Below are positions 7,650 to 14,296 of a stretch of DNA of 15,003 bases, in pieces. The stretch is from Proteobacteria bacterium UBA2996. Its GTDB lineage: Bacteria; Pseudomonadota; Gammaproteobacteria; Arenicellales; UBA868. The notes beneath the pieces are model-generated. The model saw nothing but the letters and a program-made list of their open reading frames with translations. It was not told the DNA's origin and made no database searches. Within the stretch, counting starts at the first letter, position 1. Each line of letters begins with the position of its first letter. Both the position numbers and the translations under genes were made by a program. Location of the stretch: contig DDZY01000206.1 in assembly GCA_002346525.1 (NCBI GenBank), positions 11,726-26,728 of the forward strand, in the 5' to 3' direction.

Positions 7650-9104
7650 ATGGCCCTTCAAATCTACAACAGTTTGACGCGCAAAAAAGAACGTTTTGAG
7701 CCCTTAGTCCCAGGACGGATTGGGATCTACGTCTGCGGGATGACGGTCTACGACTATTGTCACCTGGGTCATGCCCGGGTTCTGGTTGTGTTTGATATGG
7801 TGGTTCGAGTTTTAAGAGCCTGGGGCTACAGTGTCGACTATGTTCGCAATATTACCGACATAGACGACAAGATCATTGCGCGCGCGACAGAAATCGGCGA
7901 GCCGTTTGAGCATCTCACAGAACGCTTCATAAACGCGATGCACCAGGACGAGGAAATACTGAATGTGGCCCCGCCAGATCAGGAACCCCGTGCCACGGGT
8001 CACATTGCCGAGATTATCGAACTCACTCGGAAACTGGAGCAGCGGGGCCTGGCTTATCAGGGCGAAAACGGGGATGTGTATTTTCGGGTGCGCAAATTTG
8101 AAGCCTATGGACAGCTCTCGGGACGCTCTTTAGACGATCTTCTGGCAGGAGCCCGCGTCGAAAAAGACGAAGCGAAGGATGATCCGCTCGATTTCGTGTT
8201 GTGGAAACGCGCCAAACCCGGGGAGCCGATGTGGAATTCGCCGTGGGGAGAGGGTCGGCCGGGCTGGCATATCGAGTGCTCGGCTATGTCAACCCGATGC
8301 CTTGGGGAGCATTTCGATATTCACGGCGGGGGGATGGACCTTCGTTTTCCGCATCACGAAAATGAAATCGCCCAGACGGAAGGCGCAACCGGATGCAGGT
8401 TTGTTAACACCTGGATGCACAACGGTTTCGTCCAGCTTCATGAAGAGAAAATGTCGAAATCGTTGGGCAATTTTTTTACGATTCGAGACTTGGTCGGTCA
8501 GGACGACGACCCGGCCCGCGCCGGAGAGGTGATCCGGTTTCTCGTGCTCCTGAGCCACTATAGAAGCCCCTTGAACTTCTCGGCAGAAGTCATGGACCAG
8601 GCAAGGGCCGGGCTTGAGAGACTGTATAGCGCCCTGTTCCGGGCACGGGAGCGATCCGACACAACGCCCGCAGATCCCGAAGCTGACAATGGATTGGGCG
8701 AAGCATTCGATAAGGCGCTGGAAGATGATTTCAATACACCTTCGGCGATTGCAGTTTTATTTGATCTCGTCAGGGGCATAAACCGAGCGCTCGAAGCCGG
8801 TGCGGAGTCTGAGGCAAAGACCCTCGCCAATCAGTTAGAACATCTGGGCGGGCGACTTGGGTTGCTTTATCAGGAGCCTGCGACCATTCTCGGCATCGGA
8901 GGAGTGCGGGAAGGATCGACTGAAGATGCCGATACGACCCCTTCAGACAAGGATGCCTTGATCGAAACGTTAATCGAAACAAGACGACGGGCACGACAGG
9001 AAAAAGACTTTCAGTTGTCTGATGAAGTTCGGGCACAACTTGAGGAGATGGGTGTCACCCTTGAAGATCGCCCGGATGGCTCCACCTCTTGGCGTCGCCG
9101 CTGA
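7650..9104 (+). CDS. cysS: Cysteinyl-tRNA synthetase
   Basis: CysS charges tRNA-Cys with cysteine using ATP, as a cytoplasmic monomeric class I synthetase. The 484-residue protein has the HIGH-type motif HLGH at residues 38-41 and the KMSKS loop at 267-271. The catalytic zinc ligands are Cys29 (YVCGMTVYD), Cys210 (WHIECSAMS), His235 and Glu239 (FPHHENEIAQ). The anticodon-binding region follows, ending in the basic tail SWRRR. Length and all metal and ATP motifs are normal. ATG 7650 has GAGGA seven bases upstream. The gene is divergent from lpxH and followed after 96 bp by ilvI, with a promoter between, so it is probably its own transcription unit. Confidence 0.97.
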   Translation: MALQIYNSLTRKKERFEPLVPGRIGIYVCGMTVYDYCHLGHARVLVVFDMVVRVLRAWGYSVDYVRNITDIDDKIIARATEIGEPFEHLTERFINAMHQDEEILNVAPPDQEPRATGHIAEIIELTRKLEQRGLAYQGENGDVYFRVRKFEAYGQLSGRSLDDLLAGARVEKDEAKDDPLDFVLWKRAKPGEPMWNSPWGEGRPGWHIECSAMSTRCLGEHFDIHGGGMDLRFPHHENEIAQTEGATGCRFVNTWMHNGFVQLHEEKMSKSLGNFFTIRDLVGQDDDPARAGEVIRFLVLLSHYRSPLNFSAEVMDQARAGLERLYSALFRARERSDTTPADPEADNGLGEAFDKALEDDFNTPSAIAVLFDLVRGINRALEAGAESEAKTLANQLEHLGGRLGLLYQEPATILGIGGVREGSTEDADTTPSDKDALIETLIETRRRARQEKDFQLSDEVRAQLEEMGVTLEDRPDGSTSWRRR

Positions 9105-9105
9105 A

Positions 9106-9135
9106 TTTACATCCTACCGGGGAACTGTTTATACT
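9106..9135 (+). promoter_or_regulatory. Promoter for the ilvIHC (psd-pssA) operon
   Basis: TTTACA at 9106-9111 and TATACT at 9130-9135 each match the sigma70 consensus at 5 of 6 positions, with an 18-bp spacer. Transcription would start near 9142, leaving a leader of about 60 bases before ilvI, too short for a classical attenuator. An inverted repeat (9116-9123 with 9135-9142; core ACCGG/CCGGT, two G-U pairs as RNA) brackets the -10 box and could be an operator or simply a stem. Confidence 0.65.
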
Positions 9136-9200
9136 TTCCGGTTTGATTCCTGTCTGTTCCTAGGGAATCTTGATCACCCAACCCTTATCGAGGTTTGCTA

Positions 9201-10937
9201 ATGGAGCTGACCGGCGCACAGATCGTCGTCCAAAGCTTGAAAGATGAAGGCGTCGAATTGGTTTTCGGTTATCCCGGAGGCGCGGCGCTTCACATCTACG
9301 ACGCGTTCTATAGCCAGGAAGATGTGCGTCATATCCTGGTAAGACATGAACAGGCCGCGACGCACGCAGCGGATGGGTATGCTCGGGCCACCGGTAAGAC
9401 CGGCGTTGTACTGGTCACTTCAGGCCCAGGCGTTACCAACGCCGTCACCGGAATTGCGACGGCGTATATGGATTCGATCCCGATGGTTATTCTGACGGGG
9501 CAGGTCCCAACCCATCTAATCGGGGACGATGCCTTTCAGGAGGTCGACACCGTTGGAATCACGCGACCATGTGTGAAGCACAATTTTTTGGTCAGGGATG
9601 TAAACGATCTCGCTGCCACGATGAAGAAGGCATTTTTTATTGCGAATTCGGGTAGACCGGGTCCCGTCGTAGTGGATATACCGAAGGACGTGACGGCGCA
9701 AACGACGCATTACAGTTACCCGAAGAACGTTCGAATCCGCTCCTACGCGCCGGCGCACAAAGCGCATGCCAAGCAGATTTCGCGAGCCGCCTCTTTGCTG
9801 TTACGCGCTCGCAAACCCATTATCTATACCGGCGGTGGGGTGGTGCTATCGGGGGCTGCGAAACAGCTGACCACTTTGGTAGAGCGGCTGGGCCATCCCT
9901 GCACGAACACGCTCATGGGCTTGGGCGCCTTGGCATCTGACCACCCGAAATTTCTGGGTATGCTGGGGATGCACGGCACCTACGAGGCGAACATGGCCAT
10001 GTACGAATGCGATGTGATGCTCGCGGTAGGCGCTCGCTTTGACGACCGGGTGACAGGTGATCTTAAGAAGTTCTCACCGAATGCCAAGATTATCCATATC
10101 GACATAGACCCCGCCTCAATTGGCAAGAACGTCTCCGTCGAGGTTCCCATCGTCGGGGATGCTGGAGCCGCACTAGAGCAACTACTTGATGCGCTCGACC
10201 ACACCAGCGTCGAGCAGGATACAGATAGCCTCGGACAATGGTGGGAGCAGATTGACGCCTGGCGCGACCGTGATTCGCTCGGGTATGACGCCAGTGACGA
10301 AGTGATCAAGCCGCAGTTTGTGGTCCAGAAACTGCATGAAGTGACTCTGGGTGACGCTTATGTCACTTCGGATGTCGGGCAGCATCAGATGTGGGCGGCC
10401 CAGTACTACGGCTTCAATAAGCCCCGGCGCTGGATCAATTCCGGGGGCTTGGGCACGATGGGCTTCGGACTGCCGTCGGCTATGGGCGTCCAGCTTGCTC
10501 ACCCGGAGGCTGCGGTCGCCTGTGTCACCGGGGAAGCCAGCATCATCATGTGTATTCAGGAATTGTCCACCTGCAGGCAATACGATTTGCCGATCAAGAT
10601 TATTAACCTGAACAACCGTTACATGGGAATGGTCCGCCAGTGGCAGGAATTCTTCTATGACCGCCGCTACTCACATTCCTATATGGATTCACTCCCAGAC
10701 TTTGTGGAATTGGCGTCAAGTTTCGGCCACACGGGCATCCGCGTTGAGAAGCCGGGAGACGTCGAAGGCGCGTTGCGCGATGCCTTCGCACAGAAAGATC
10801 AACTGGTCTTCCTTGATTTTGTTACCGATCAGACCGAAAACGTGTACCCCATGATCGCAGCGGGTGCCGGCCATAACGAGATGGTGCTCAAGCCGTTACC
10901 GGATGGCTCTGCTCCGGCGGAAAGGGAGCTCGCGTAA
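9201..10937 (+). CDS. ilvI: Acetolactate synthase large (catalytic) subunit
   Basis: The enzyme condenses two pyruvates, or pyruvate and 2-ketobutyrate, to acetohydroxy acids, the first common step to valine, leucine and isoleucine. It uses ThDP, Mg2+ and FAD. The 578 residues show the N-terminal ThDP domain (VFGYPGGAALHIYDA; catalytic Glu50 in VRHEQAATHAADGYARATGK; SGPGVTN), the central FAD domain (GARFDDRVTGDL) and the C-terminal ThDP domain ending LNNRYMGMVRQWQEFFY. The metal motif, usually GDGS...N, reads GEAS with Glu445, then Cys451 where Asn is common; Asn471-Asn472 are present. ATG 9201 has GAGG at 9190-9193; the TTG at 9195 lies too close to it. ilvH follows after three bases. The symbol ilvB would be equally valid. 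Confidence 0.96.
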   Translation: MELTGAQIVVQSLKDEGVELVFGYPGGAALHIYDAFYSQEDVRHILVRHEQAATHAADGYARATGKTGVVLVTSGPGVTNAVTGIATAYMDSIPMVILTGQVPTHLIGDDAFQEVDTVGITRPCVKHNFLVRDVNDLAATMKKAFFIANSGRPGPVVVDIPKDVTAQTTHYSYPKNVRIRSYAPAHKAHAKQISRAASLLLRARKPIIYTGGGVVLSGAAKQLTTLVERLGHPCTNTLMGLGALASDHPKFLGMLGMHGTYEANMAMYECDVMLAVGARFDDRVTGDLKKFSPNAKIIHIDIDPASIGKNVSVEVPIVGDAGAALEQLLDALDHTSVEQDTDSLGQWWEQIDAWRDRDSLGYDASDEVIKPQFVVQKLHEVTLGDAYVTSDVGQHQMWAAQYYGFNKPRRWINSGGLGTMGFGLPSAMGVQLAHPEAAVACVTGEASIIMCIQELSTCRQYDLPIKIINLNNRYMGMVRQWQEFFYDRRYSHSYMDSLPDFVELASSFGHTGIRVEKPGDVEGALRDAFAQKDQLVFLDFVTDQTENVYPMIAAGAGHNEMVLKPLPDGSAPAERELA

Positions 10938-10940
10938 GGT

Positions 10941-11432
10941 ATGCGCCGAATCATTTCTCTGCTCGTCGAAAACGAGCCCGGAGCGCTTTCCCGGATTGCA
11001 GGACTCTTCTCGGCGCGTGGCTACAACATCGAGTCTTTGACGGTGGCACCGACCGATGATGACTCCCTTTCAAGGATGACGATTGTCACCCACGGGTCTG
11101 AACAGATTATCGAGCAGATCACCAAGCAGCTTAACAAACTGATCGATGTAGTTCGACTGATGGACCTGACGGAAGGACGGCACATTGAGCGCGAGTTAAT
11201 GCTCCTTAAGGTAGCGGCGGAAGGGGGCGCACGAGAGGAAATTAAACGCCTCGTTGATATCTTCCGTGGTCGAATTATTGACGTCGATGGTGAAACTTAC
11301 GCGATTGAGCTAACGGGCCCCGGGGACAAACTGGACGCATTCCTGGGTGCGATGCCGGCTGCCGATATCCTCGAGGTCGTGCGTTCGGGTGTGTCGGGAA
11401 TTGCACGCGGGGAGCGGTCCCTCAGGTTGTAG
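10941..11432 (+). CDS. ilvH: Acetolactate synthase small (regulatory) subunit
   Basis: IlvH activates the large subunit and gives valine feedback inhibition. The 163-residue protein has an N-terminal ACT domain (about residues 2-75, starting MRRIISLLVENEPGALSRI) and a C-terminal domain containing RELMLLKV and IFRGRIIDV. Asn11, Gly14 and Asn29, positions linked to valine binding in E. coli IlvH, are all present, so valine-sensitive regulation is expected (inference). Length is the same as E. coli IlvH. The start lies three bases after the ilvI stop with AAGG overlapping that stop codon, so the two subunits are translated in close coupling. Confidence 0.96.
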   Translation: MRRIISLLVENEPGALSRIAGLFSARGYNIESLTVAPTDDDSLSRMTIVTHGSEQIIEQITKQLNKLIDVVRLMDLTEGRHIERELMLLKVAAEGGAREEIKRLVDIFRGRIIDVDGETYAIELTGPGDKLDAFLGAMPAADILEVVRSGVSGIARGERSLRL

Positions 11433-11437
11433 CGACA

Positions 11438-11497
11438 ATGCTGAAGTCTTTTCTTTTTAACTGGCGTCCGCGGGACGCGCTGGAGCAATATTCATGA
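11438..11497 (+). CDS. Possible 19-residue small reading frame between ilvH and ilvC
   Basis: The ilvH-ilvC gap holds an ATG-started frame encoding MLKSFLFNWRPRDALEQYS. It begins five bases after the ilvH stop and its TGA overlaps the ilvC ATG in an ATGA junction. It resembles neither a branched-chain attenuator (three Leu, no Ile or Val) nor any peptide I recognise. The ribosome binding site is weak (AGG about 11 bases upstream), but reinitiation after ilvH is possible. It may couple translation of ilvH to ilvC, or be chance. Existence as a translated peptide is unproven. Confidence 0.3.
   Translation: MLKSFLFNWRPRDALEQYS
11464..11478 (+). other. Short GC hairpin before ilvC ribosome binding site
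   Basis: GCGTCC (11464-11469) and GGACGC (11473-11478) form a perfect six-base-pair stem with a three-base loop, ending three bases before GGAG (11482-11485), the likely ilvC ribosome binding site. There is no T-tract after it, so it is not a terminator. It could mark an mRNA processing or stability element, or modulate initiation at ilvC. Confidence 0.4.
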
Positions 11498-12510
11498 AAG
11501 TCTATTACGATGACGATGCCGACCTCGGTATCATTTCTGCAAAGACCGTCGCGGTGATCGGATACGGTTCCCAAGGACACGCCCACGCGAATAATCTGCG
11601 TGACAGTGGCGTCGATGTGGTGGTCGGCCTGCGGGAGGATTCTTCCTCTCGGGACAAAGCGCTCAATTCGGGGCTGCGTGTTGATACGGTAGCAAATGCG
11701 GTAGCGGCGGCAGATGTTGTCATGATACTGGTACCGGATGAACTGGCGGCAGATCTGTATGAGAGCGACGTTGCCGCCAATCTGAAGCCGGGATCGGCTC
11801 TGGCCTTTGCCCACGGATTTAACGTGCACTTCGGATTTATCGAGCCAGACAGTTCGGTCGATGTGATCATGATTGCCCCCAAGGGTCCCGGTCACCTGGT
11901 CCGGTCTACCTACACGGAAGGCGGAGGAGTTCCCTGTCTCATCGCTATCCAGCAAGACGCAAGTGGATCTGCCAGAGAGACAGCGCTTTCGTACGCAAGT
12001 GCGATAGGAGGCGGCAGGGCCGGCGTCATCGAAACAACTTATCAAGAAGAGACAGAGACCGATCTCTTTGGTGAACAGACGGTTCTTTGCGGTGGGCTCA
12101 CCTCTCTTATCCAGGCGGGCTTTGAGACCTTGGTCGAGGCCGGATACGCTCCTGAGATGGCGTACTTCGAGTGCCTCCACGAAACCAAGTTGATCGTTGA
12201 CCTGATCTACGAAGGCGGGATCGCGAATATGCGTTACTCGATATCGAATACTGCTGAATACGGCGATGTTACCCGCGGGCCTCGGATCGTGACTCCGGAA
12301 GTTAAGGCCCAGATGAAAAAGATCCTCAGCGAAATTCAGTCCGGCCAGTTCGCAAGAGAGTGGATGGAGGAAAGCCGTTCGGGAGGAGCGAACTTCCAGG
12401 GCCTGCGTCAAAAAGGACGGGAGCATCAGATTGAGGCGGTCGGCGAGGGTTTGCGCGCAATGATGCCCTGGATTCAAAAAGGAAAACTCGTCGACAAAGC
12501 CCGTAACTGA
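11494..12510 (+). CDS. ilvC: Ketol-acid reductoisomerase (class I)
   Basis: IlvC isomerises and reduces acetolactate and acetohydroxybutyrate with NADPH and Mg2+, the second step of branched-chain synthesis. The 338 residues are typical of class I short-form enzymes. The Rossmann motif GYGSQGHAH begins at residue 23. The cofactor loop GLREDSSS (45-52) with Arg47 and serines fits NADPH preference. The metal ligands Asp190, Glu194, Glu226 and Glu230 fall at the positions I recall for class I enzymes. GGAG at 11482-11485 lies eight bases before the ATG. A gap of 61 bp separates it from ilvH, containing a hairpin and a small reading frame but no clear promoter, so it is probably cotranscribed with ilvIH. 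A long open frame on the opposite strand is a shadow. Confidence 0.97.
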   Translation: MKVYYDDDADLGIISAKTVAVIGYGSQGHAHANNLRDSGVDVVVGLREDSSSRDKALNSGLRVDTVANAVAAADVVMILVPDELAADLYESDVAANLKPGSALAFAHGFNVHFGFIEPDSSVDVIMIAPKGPGHLVRSTYTEGGGVPCLIAIQQDASGSARETALSYASAIGGGRAGVIETTYQEETETDLFGEQTVLCGGLTSLIQAGFETLVEAGYAPEMAYFECLHETKLIVDLIYEGGIANMRYSISNTAEYGDVTRGPRIVTPEVKAQMKKILSEIQSGQFAREWMEESRSGGANFQGLRQKGREHQIEAVGEGLRAMMPWIQKGKLVDKARN

Positions 12511-12552
12511 CTGCAATTTTAGTTGTCGAGGCAGGTCGGCCAGACCGGTACT

Positions 12553-13200
12553 ATGACGCACCCGATCATCGCCCGTGAGGGATGGAGTCGTATCCTAATT
12601 ACCGTTGCGATTGCGGCATCGGTCCATGCTCTGGGAGGTCTGTGGGTTGCCCTGCCTTTTTGGCTTATCGCGATACTGGTTATCCAATTCTTTCGTGACC
12701 CGCCCCGTGTTATTCCGGACTCGCCGGGTGCGGTGGTATCACCCGCCCACGGCCGAGTGGTTGGCATCCAACCTGCGGTAGATCCGTTTTCAGGAGATCC
12801 AAGCACGCGCGTCAGTATCTTCATGAATGTTTTTTCTGTTCATTCAAATCGGATACCAATCGCGGGCGAGATCGTCGGACGGCAATATCACACAGGCCGT
12901 TTCCTGAACGCCGAGCTCGAGAAAGCATCGTCTCAAAACGAACGTTGTGCCCTGCAGATCAGAACAAAAGCGGGGGAACTTGTCAGTTGCGTCCAGATTG
13001 CAGGCCTGGTGGCGCGCCGCATCCTGACCTACGTCGACGTCGGGAACGAAGTCGCTCGTGGAGAGCGCTACGGCTTTATCCGTTTTGGATCCAGGGTCGA
13101 TGTTTACCTGCCTGCGGATTCAGAGATTGTCGCAAAGGCGGGAAAGTGGGTCCTATCGGGAAGTGATATTATCGCCCGGCTTAAACAGAGTCCCAGTTAG
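12553..13200 (+). CDS. psd: Phosphatidylserine decarboxylase proenzyme (short form)
   Basis: Psd decarboxylates phosphatidylserine to phosphatidylethanolamine at the membrane, with a pyruvoyl group made by self-cleavage. The protein starts MTHPIIAREGW, has one or two hydrophobic segments at about residues 14-45, then FFRDPPR, SPAHGRVVG and FMNVFSVHSNR. The cleavage motif FGSRVDVYLP places the cut between Gly179 and Ser180, giving a 179-residue beta and a 36-residue alpha chain. At 215 residues it belongs to the short family known from betaproteobacteria and many other bacteria, unlike the roughly 320-residue E. coli enzyme. The frame opens at a TTG at 12523, but ATG 12553 matches the family N terminus; its ribosome binding site is weak. 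pssA follows after one base, so substrate maker and user are paired. Confidence 0.93.
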   Translation: MTHPIIAREGWSRILITVAIAASVHALGGLWVALPFWLIAILVIQFFRDPPRVIPDSPGAVVSPAHGRVVGIQPAVDPFSGDPSTRVSIFMNVFSVHSNRIPIAGEIVGRQYHTGRFLNAELEKASSQNERCALQIRTKAGELVSCVQIAGLVARRILTYVDVGNEVARGERYGFIRFGSRVDVYLPADSEIVAKAGKWVLSGSDIIARLKQSPS

Positions 13201-13201
13201 C

Positions 13202-14035
13202 ATGTCCAGATTGGATAAGGTCACAGCATTGGACCAGCGAGACAAGCGCCCCAAAGGCATCTACATCCTGCCTAATCTTTTTACAACGGCCAGTCTGTTC
13301 GCTGCGTTCTACGCGATTATCCAGTCGACCGTTGGAAACTTCGGCAACGCGGCAATCGCTGTCATCGTGGCGGCTGTGCTGGACATGCTCGATGGGCGCG
13401 TCGCCCGAATGACGAATACCGCAAGTGACTTTGGCAAAGAGTACGATTCACTCGTTGATCTGGTGGCGTTTGGTCTAGCACCGGCTTTGATCCTTTATGA
13501 GTGGGGCCTTCAATCCCTGGGGAAGGTGGGTTGGCTCGTCGCCTTCACCTACGTCGCAACGACAGCGCTGCGTTTGGCGCGGTTCAACACACAGGAGGTT
13601 CCCAGCAAGCGCTATTTTCATGGATTGCCGTGTCCTGCCGCCGCGGTGCTGCTGGCGGCTGCGGTCTGGACGGCCGAGAGTTATCTTTTAACCGGACGGG
13701 CCTTCACCGTGGCCGGGTTCATCCTGATGGCGCTGCTCGCGTTCGCCATGGTCAGTGCGATGCCGTATCGCAGCTTCAAAGATCTGGATCTGAAGCATCG
13801 AGTCCCGTTTGTGGCGGTGCTCGCCCTTGTGCTGGTCTTCGTATTGATCTCCTTCGATCCTCCGGCAATCCTACTGGCGATTTTCTCTGTCTATGCCGCG
13901 TCTGGTGCGGTGAGTTGGGCGCTTAATCGGAAGGATGGGCAAAGTGTGTTTCAGAGTCCGGGCGAGACCGATGAGGCCGACGACGCAGATTCGACCCAGA
14001 AGCCTAAAGACTCCGCAGCAGGTGTCTCGGACTAG
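13202..14035 (+). CDS. pssA: CDP-diacylglycerol-serine O-phosphatidyltransferase (CDP-alcohol type)
   Basis: PssA joins CDP-diacylglycerol and serine to phosphatidylserine in the inner membrane, the substrate of Psd encoded just upstream. The 277-residue protein begins with the PKGIYILPNLFTTASLF region and carries a complete CDP-alcohol phosphotransferase motif: Asp64-Gly65, Ala68-Arg69, Gly78, Asp82 and Asp86. Several hydrophobic segments follow up to about residue 245, and the C terminus is a hydrophilic acidic tail. This is the polytopic type II enzyme, not the peripheral E. coli type. The frame is open 48 codons further upstream inside psd, but ATG 13202, one base after the psd stop, matches the family start. 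No strong ribosome binding site is visible, so coupling is likely. It is probably the last gene of the ilv transcript. Confidence 0.95.
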   Translation: MSRLDKVTALDQRDKRPKGIYILPNLFTTASLFAAFYAIIQSTVGNFGNAAIAVIVAAVLDMLDGRVARMTNTASDFGKEYDSLVDLVAFGLAPALILYEWGLQSLGKVGWLVAFTYVATTALRLARFNTQEVPSKRYFHGLPCPAAAVLLAAAVWTAESYLLTGRAFTVAGFILMALLAFAMVSAMPYRSFKDLDLKHRVPFVAVLALVLVFVLISFDPPAILLAIFSVYAASGAVSWALNRKDGQSVFQSPGETDEADDADSTQKPKDSAAGVSD

Positions 14036-14058
14036 AAGGCCGGCGTGGGGGGCTTTTT
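14034..14058 (+). terminator. Weak candidate terminator after pssA
   Basis: Starting within the pssA stop codon, AGAAGGCC (14034-14041) can pair with GGCTTTTT (14051-14058) around a nine-base G-rich loop, using two G-U pairs. The T5 is part of the stem instead of a free tail, so termination would be inefficient. The 3' end overlaps the -35 box of the leu promoter. Confidence 0.35.
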
Positions 14059-14085
14059 GCCAGGCACGCGGACCAGCGCTATACT
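14057..14085 (+). promoter_or_regulatory. leu promoter
   Basis: TTGCCA (14057-14062) and TATACT (14080-14085), separated by exactly 17 bp, each match the sigma70 consensus at 5 of 6 positions. Transcription should start six to eight bases after the -10, at about 14091-14093, which is the position of the first ATG of the leucine-rich leader frame. It would make leuA transcription independent of the upstream ilv operon. Confidence 0.7.
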
Positions 14086-14091
14086 CTCACG

Positions 14092-14205
14092 ATGATGTCG
14101 AGTCGATCCCATTTTGACCTTCGCTCCGGCTCCAGCCTCGCCGGACACCCGCTGGCCGGACTGCCCTGCAGCCTGCTAGGTCTGCTGCGCCTGCCGGCGC
14201 TATAA
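14092..14205 (+). CDS. leuL: Leucine-rich leader peptide upstream of leuA
   Basis: A 37-codon frame starts with tandem ATG ATG and ends with TAA 91 bases before leuA. Ten of its codons are Leu, eight of them in the last 17 (ending SLLGLLRLPAL), including two CTA codons, at positions 29 and 37. Such leucine clusters are the hallmark of leu operon attenuator peptides, in which ribosome stalling at low Leu-tRNA alters mRNA folding and raises leuA expression. No ribosome binding site precedes the ATG and the predicted transcription start coincides with it, so translation would be of a leaderless mRNA. The function is inferred from composition, position and the promoter; no family match is claimed, and short leader peptides conserve composition more than sequence. 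Confidence 0.72.
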   Translation: MMSSRSHFDLRSGSSLAGHPLAGLPCSLLGLLRLPAL

Positions 14206-14257
14206 ACTTCACTCCCTTAAAACACCGAACCTATTTTTTCCTTTCTGAAAGGGAAGG
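14125..14257 (+). promoter_or_regulatory. Candidate leuA leader RNA structures (attenuator-like)
   Basis: Several short stems compete. TCCGGC (14125-14130) pairs with GCCGGA (14140-14145). GCAGC (14168-14172) pairs with GCTGC (14184-14188), excluding GCGCC (14187-14191) with GGCGC (14196-14200). TCCCTT (14213-14218) pairs with AAGGGA (14249-14254), excluding a local CCTTT/AAAGG hairpin (14240-14252). The second and third stems cover the leucine codons 28-34, so a stalled ribosome would change them. A T6 run lies at 14234-14239, but no GC-rich stem directly precedes it. I therefore see no clear intrinsic terminator. Rho-dependent or translational control would fit as well. Confidence 0.4.
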
Positions 14258-14296
14258 TCAGGTAATTTCACAAGTCTTGATTCGCGGAGAACAAGC

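Noticed and set aside
9143..9163. Six-codon TTG frame near the ilv transcription start as a leader peptide
   Set aside because: It is very short, starts with TTG and has no branched-chain codon cluster (one Ile, one Val).
11422..12561. A 379-codon open frame on the minus strand covering all of ilvC
   Set aside because: Plus-strand ilvC is complete with all catalytic residues. The antisense product shows no recognisable motif, and long antisense frames commonly arise from codon bias in conserved genes.
13058..13201. Upstream extension of pssA by 48 codons inside psd
   Set aside because: It lies in another frame of a well conserved psd end and the family N terminus matches ATG 13202.
13501..13926. 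Plus-strand 141-codon frame inside pssA
   Set aside because: It is out of frame with the clearly conserved transmembrane pssA product and has low-complexity, frame-shifted composition.
14234..14239. T6 tract as the U-tail of a leu attenuator
   Set aside because: The bases just before it (AAAACACCGAACCTA) form no stem, so it lacks the hairpin needed for intrinsic termination.
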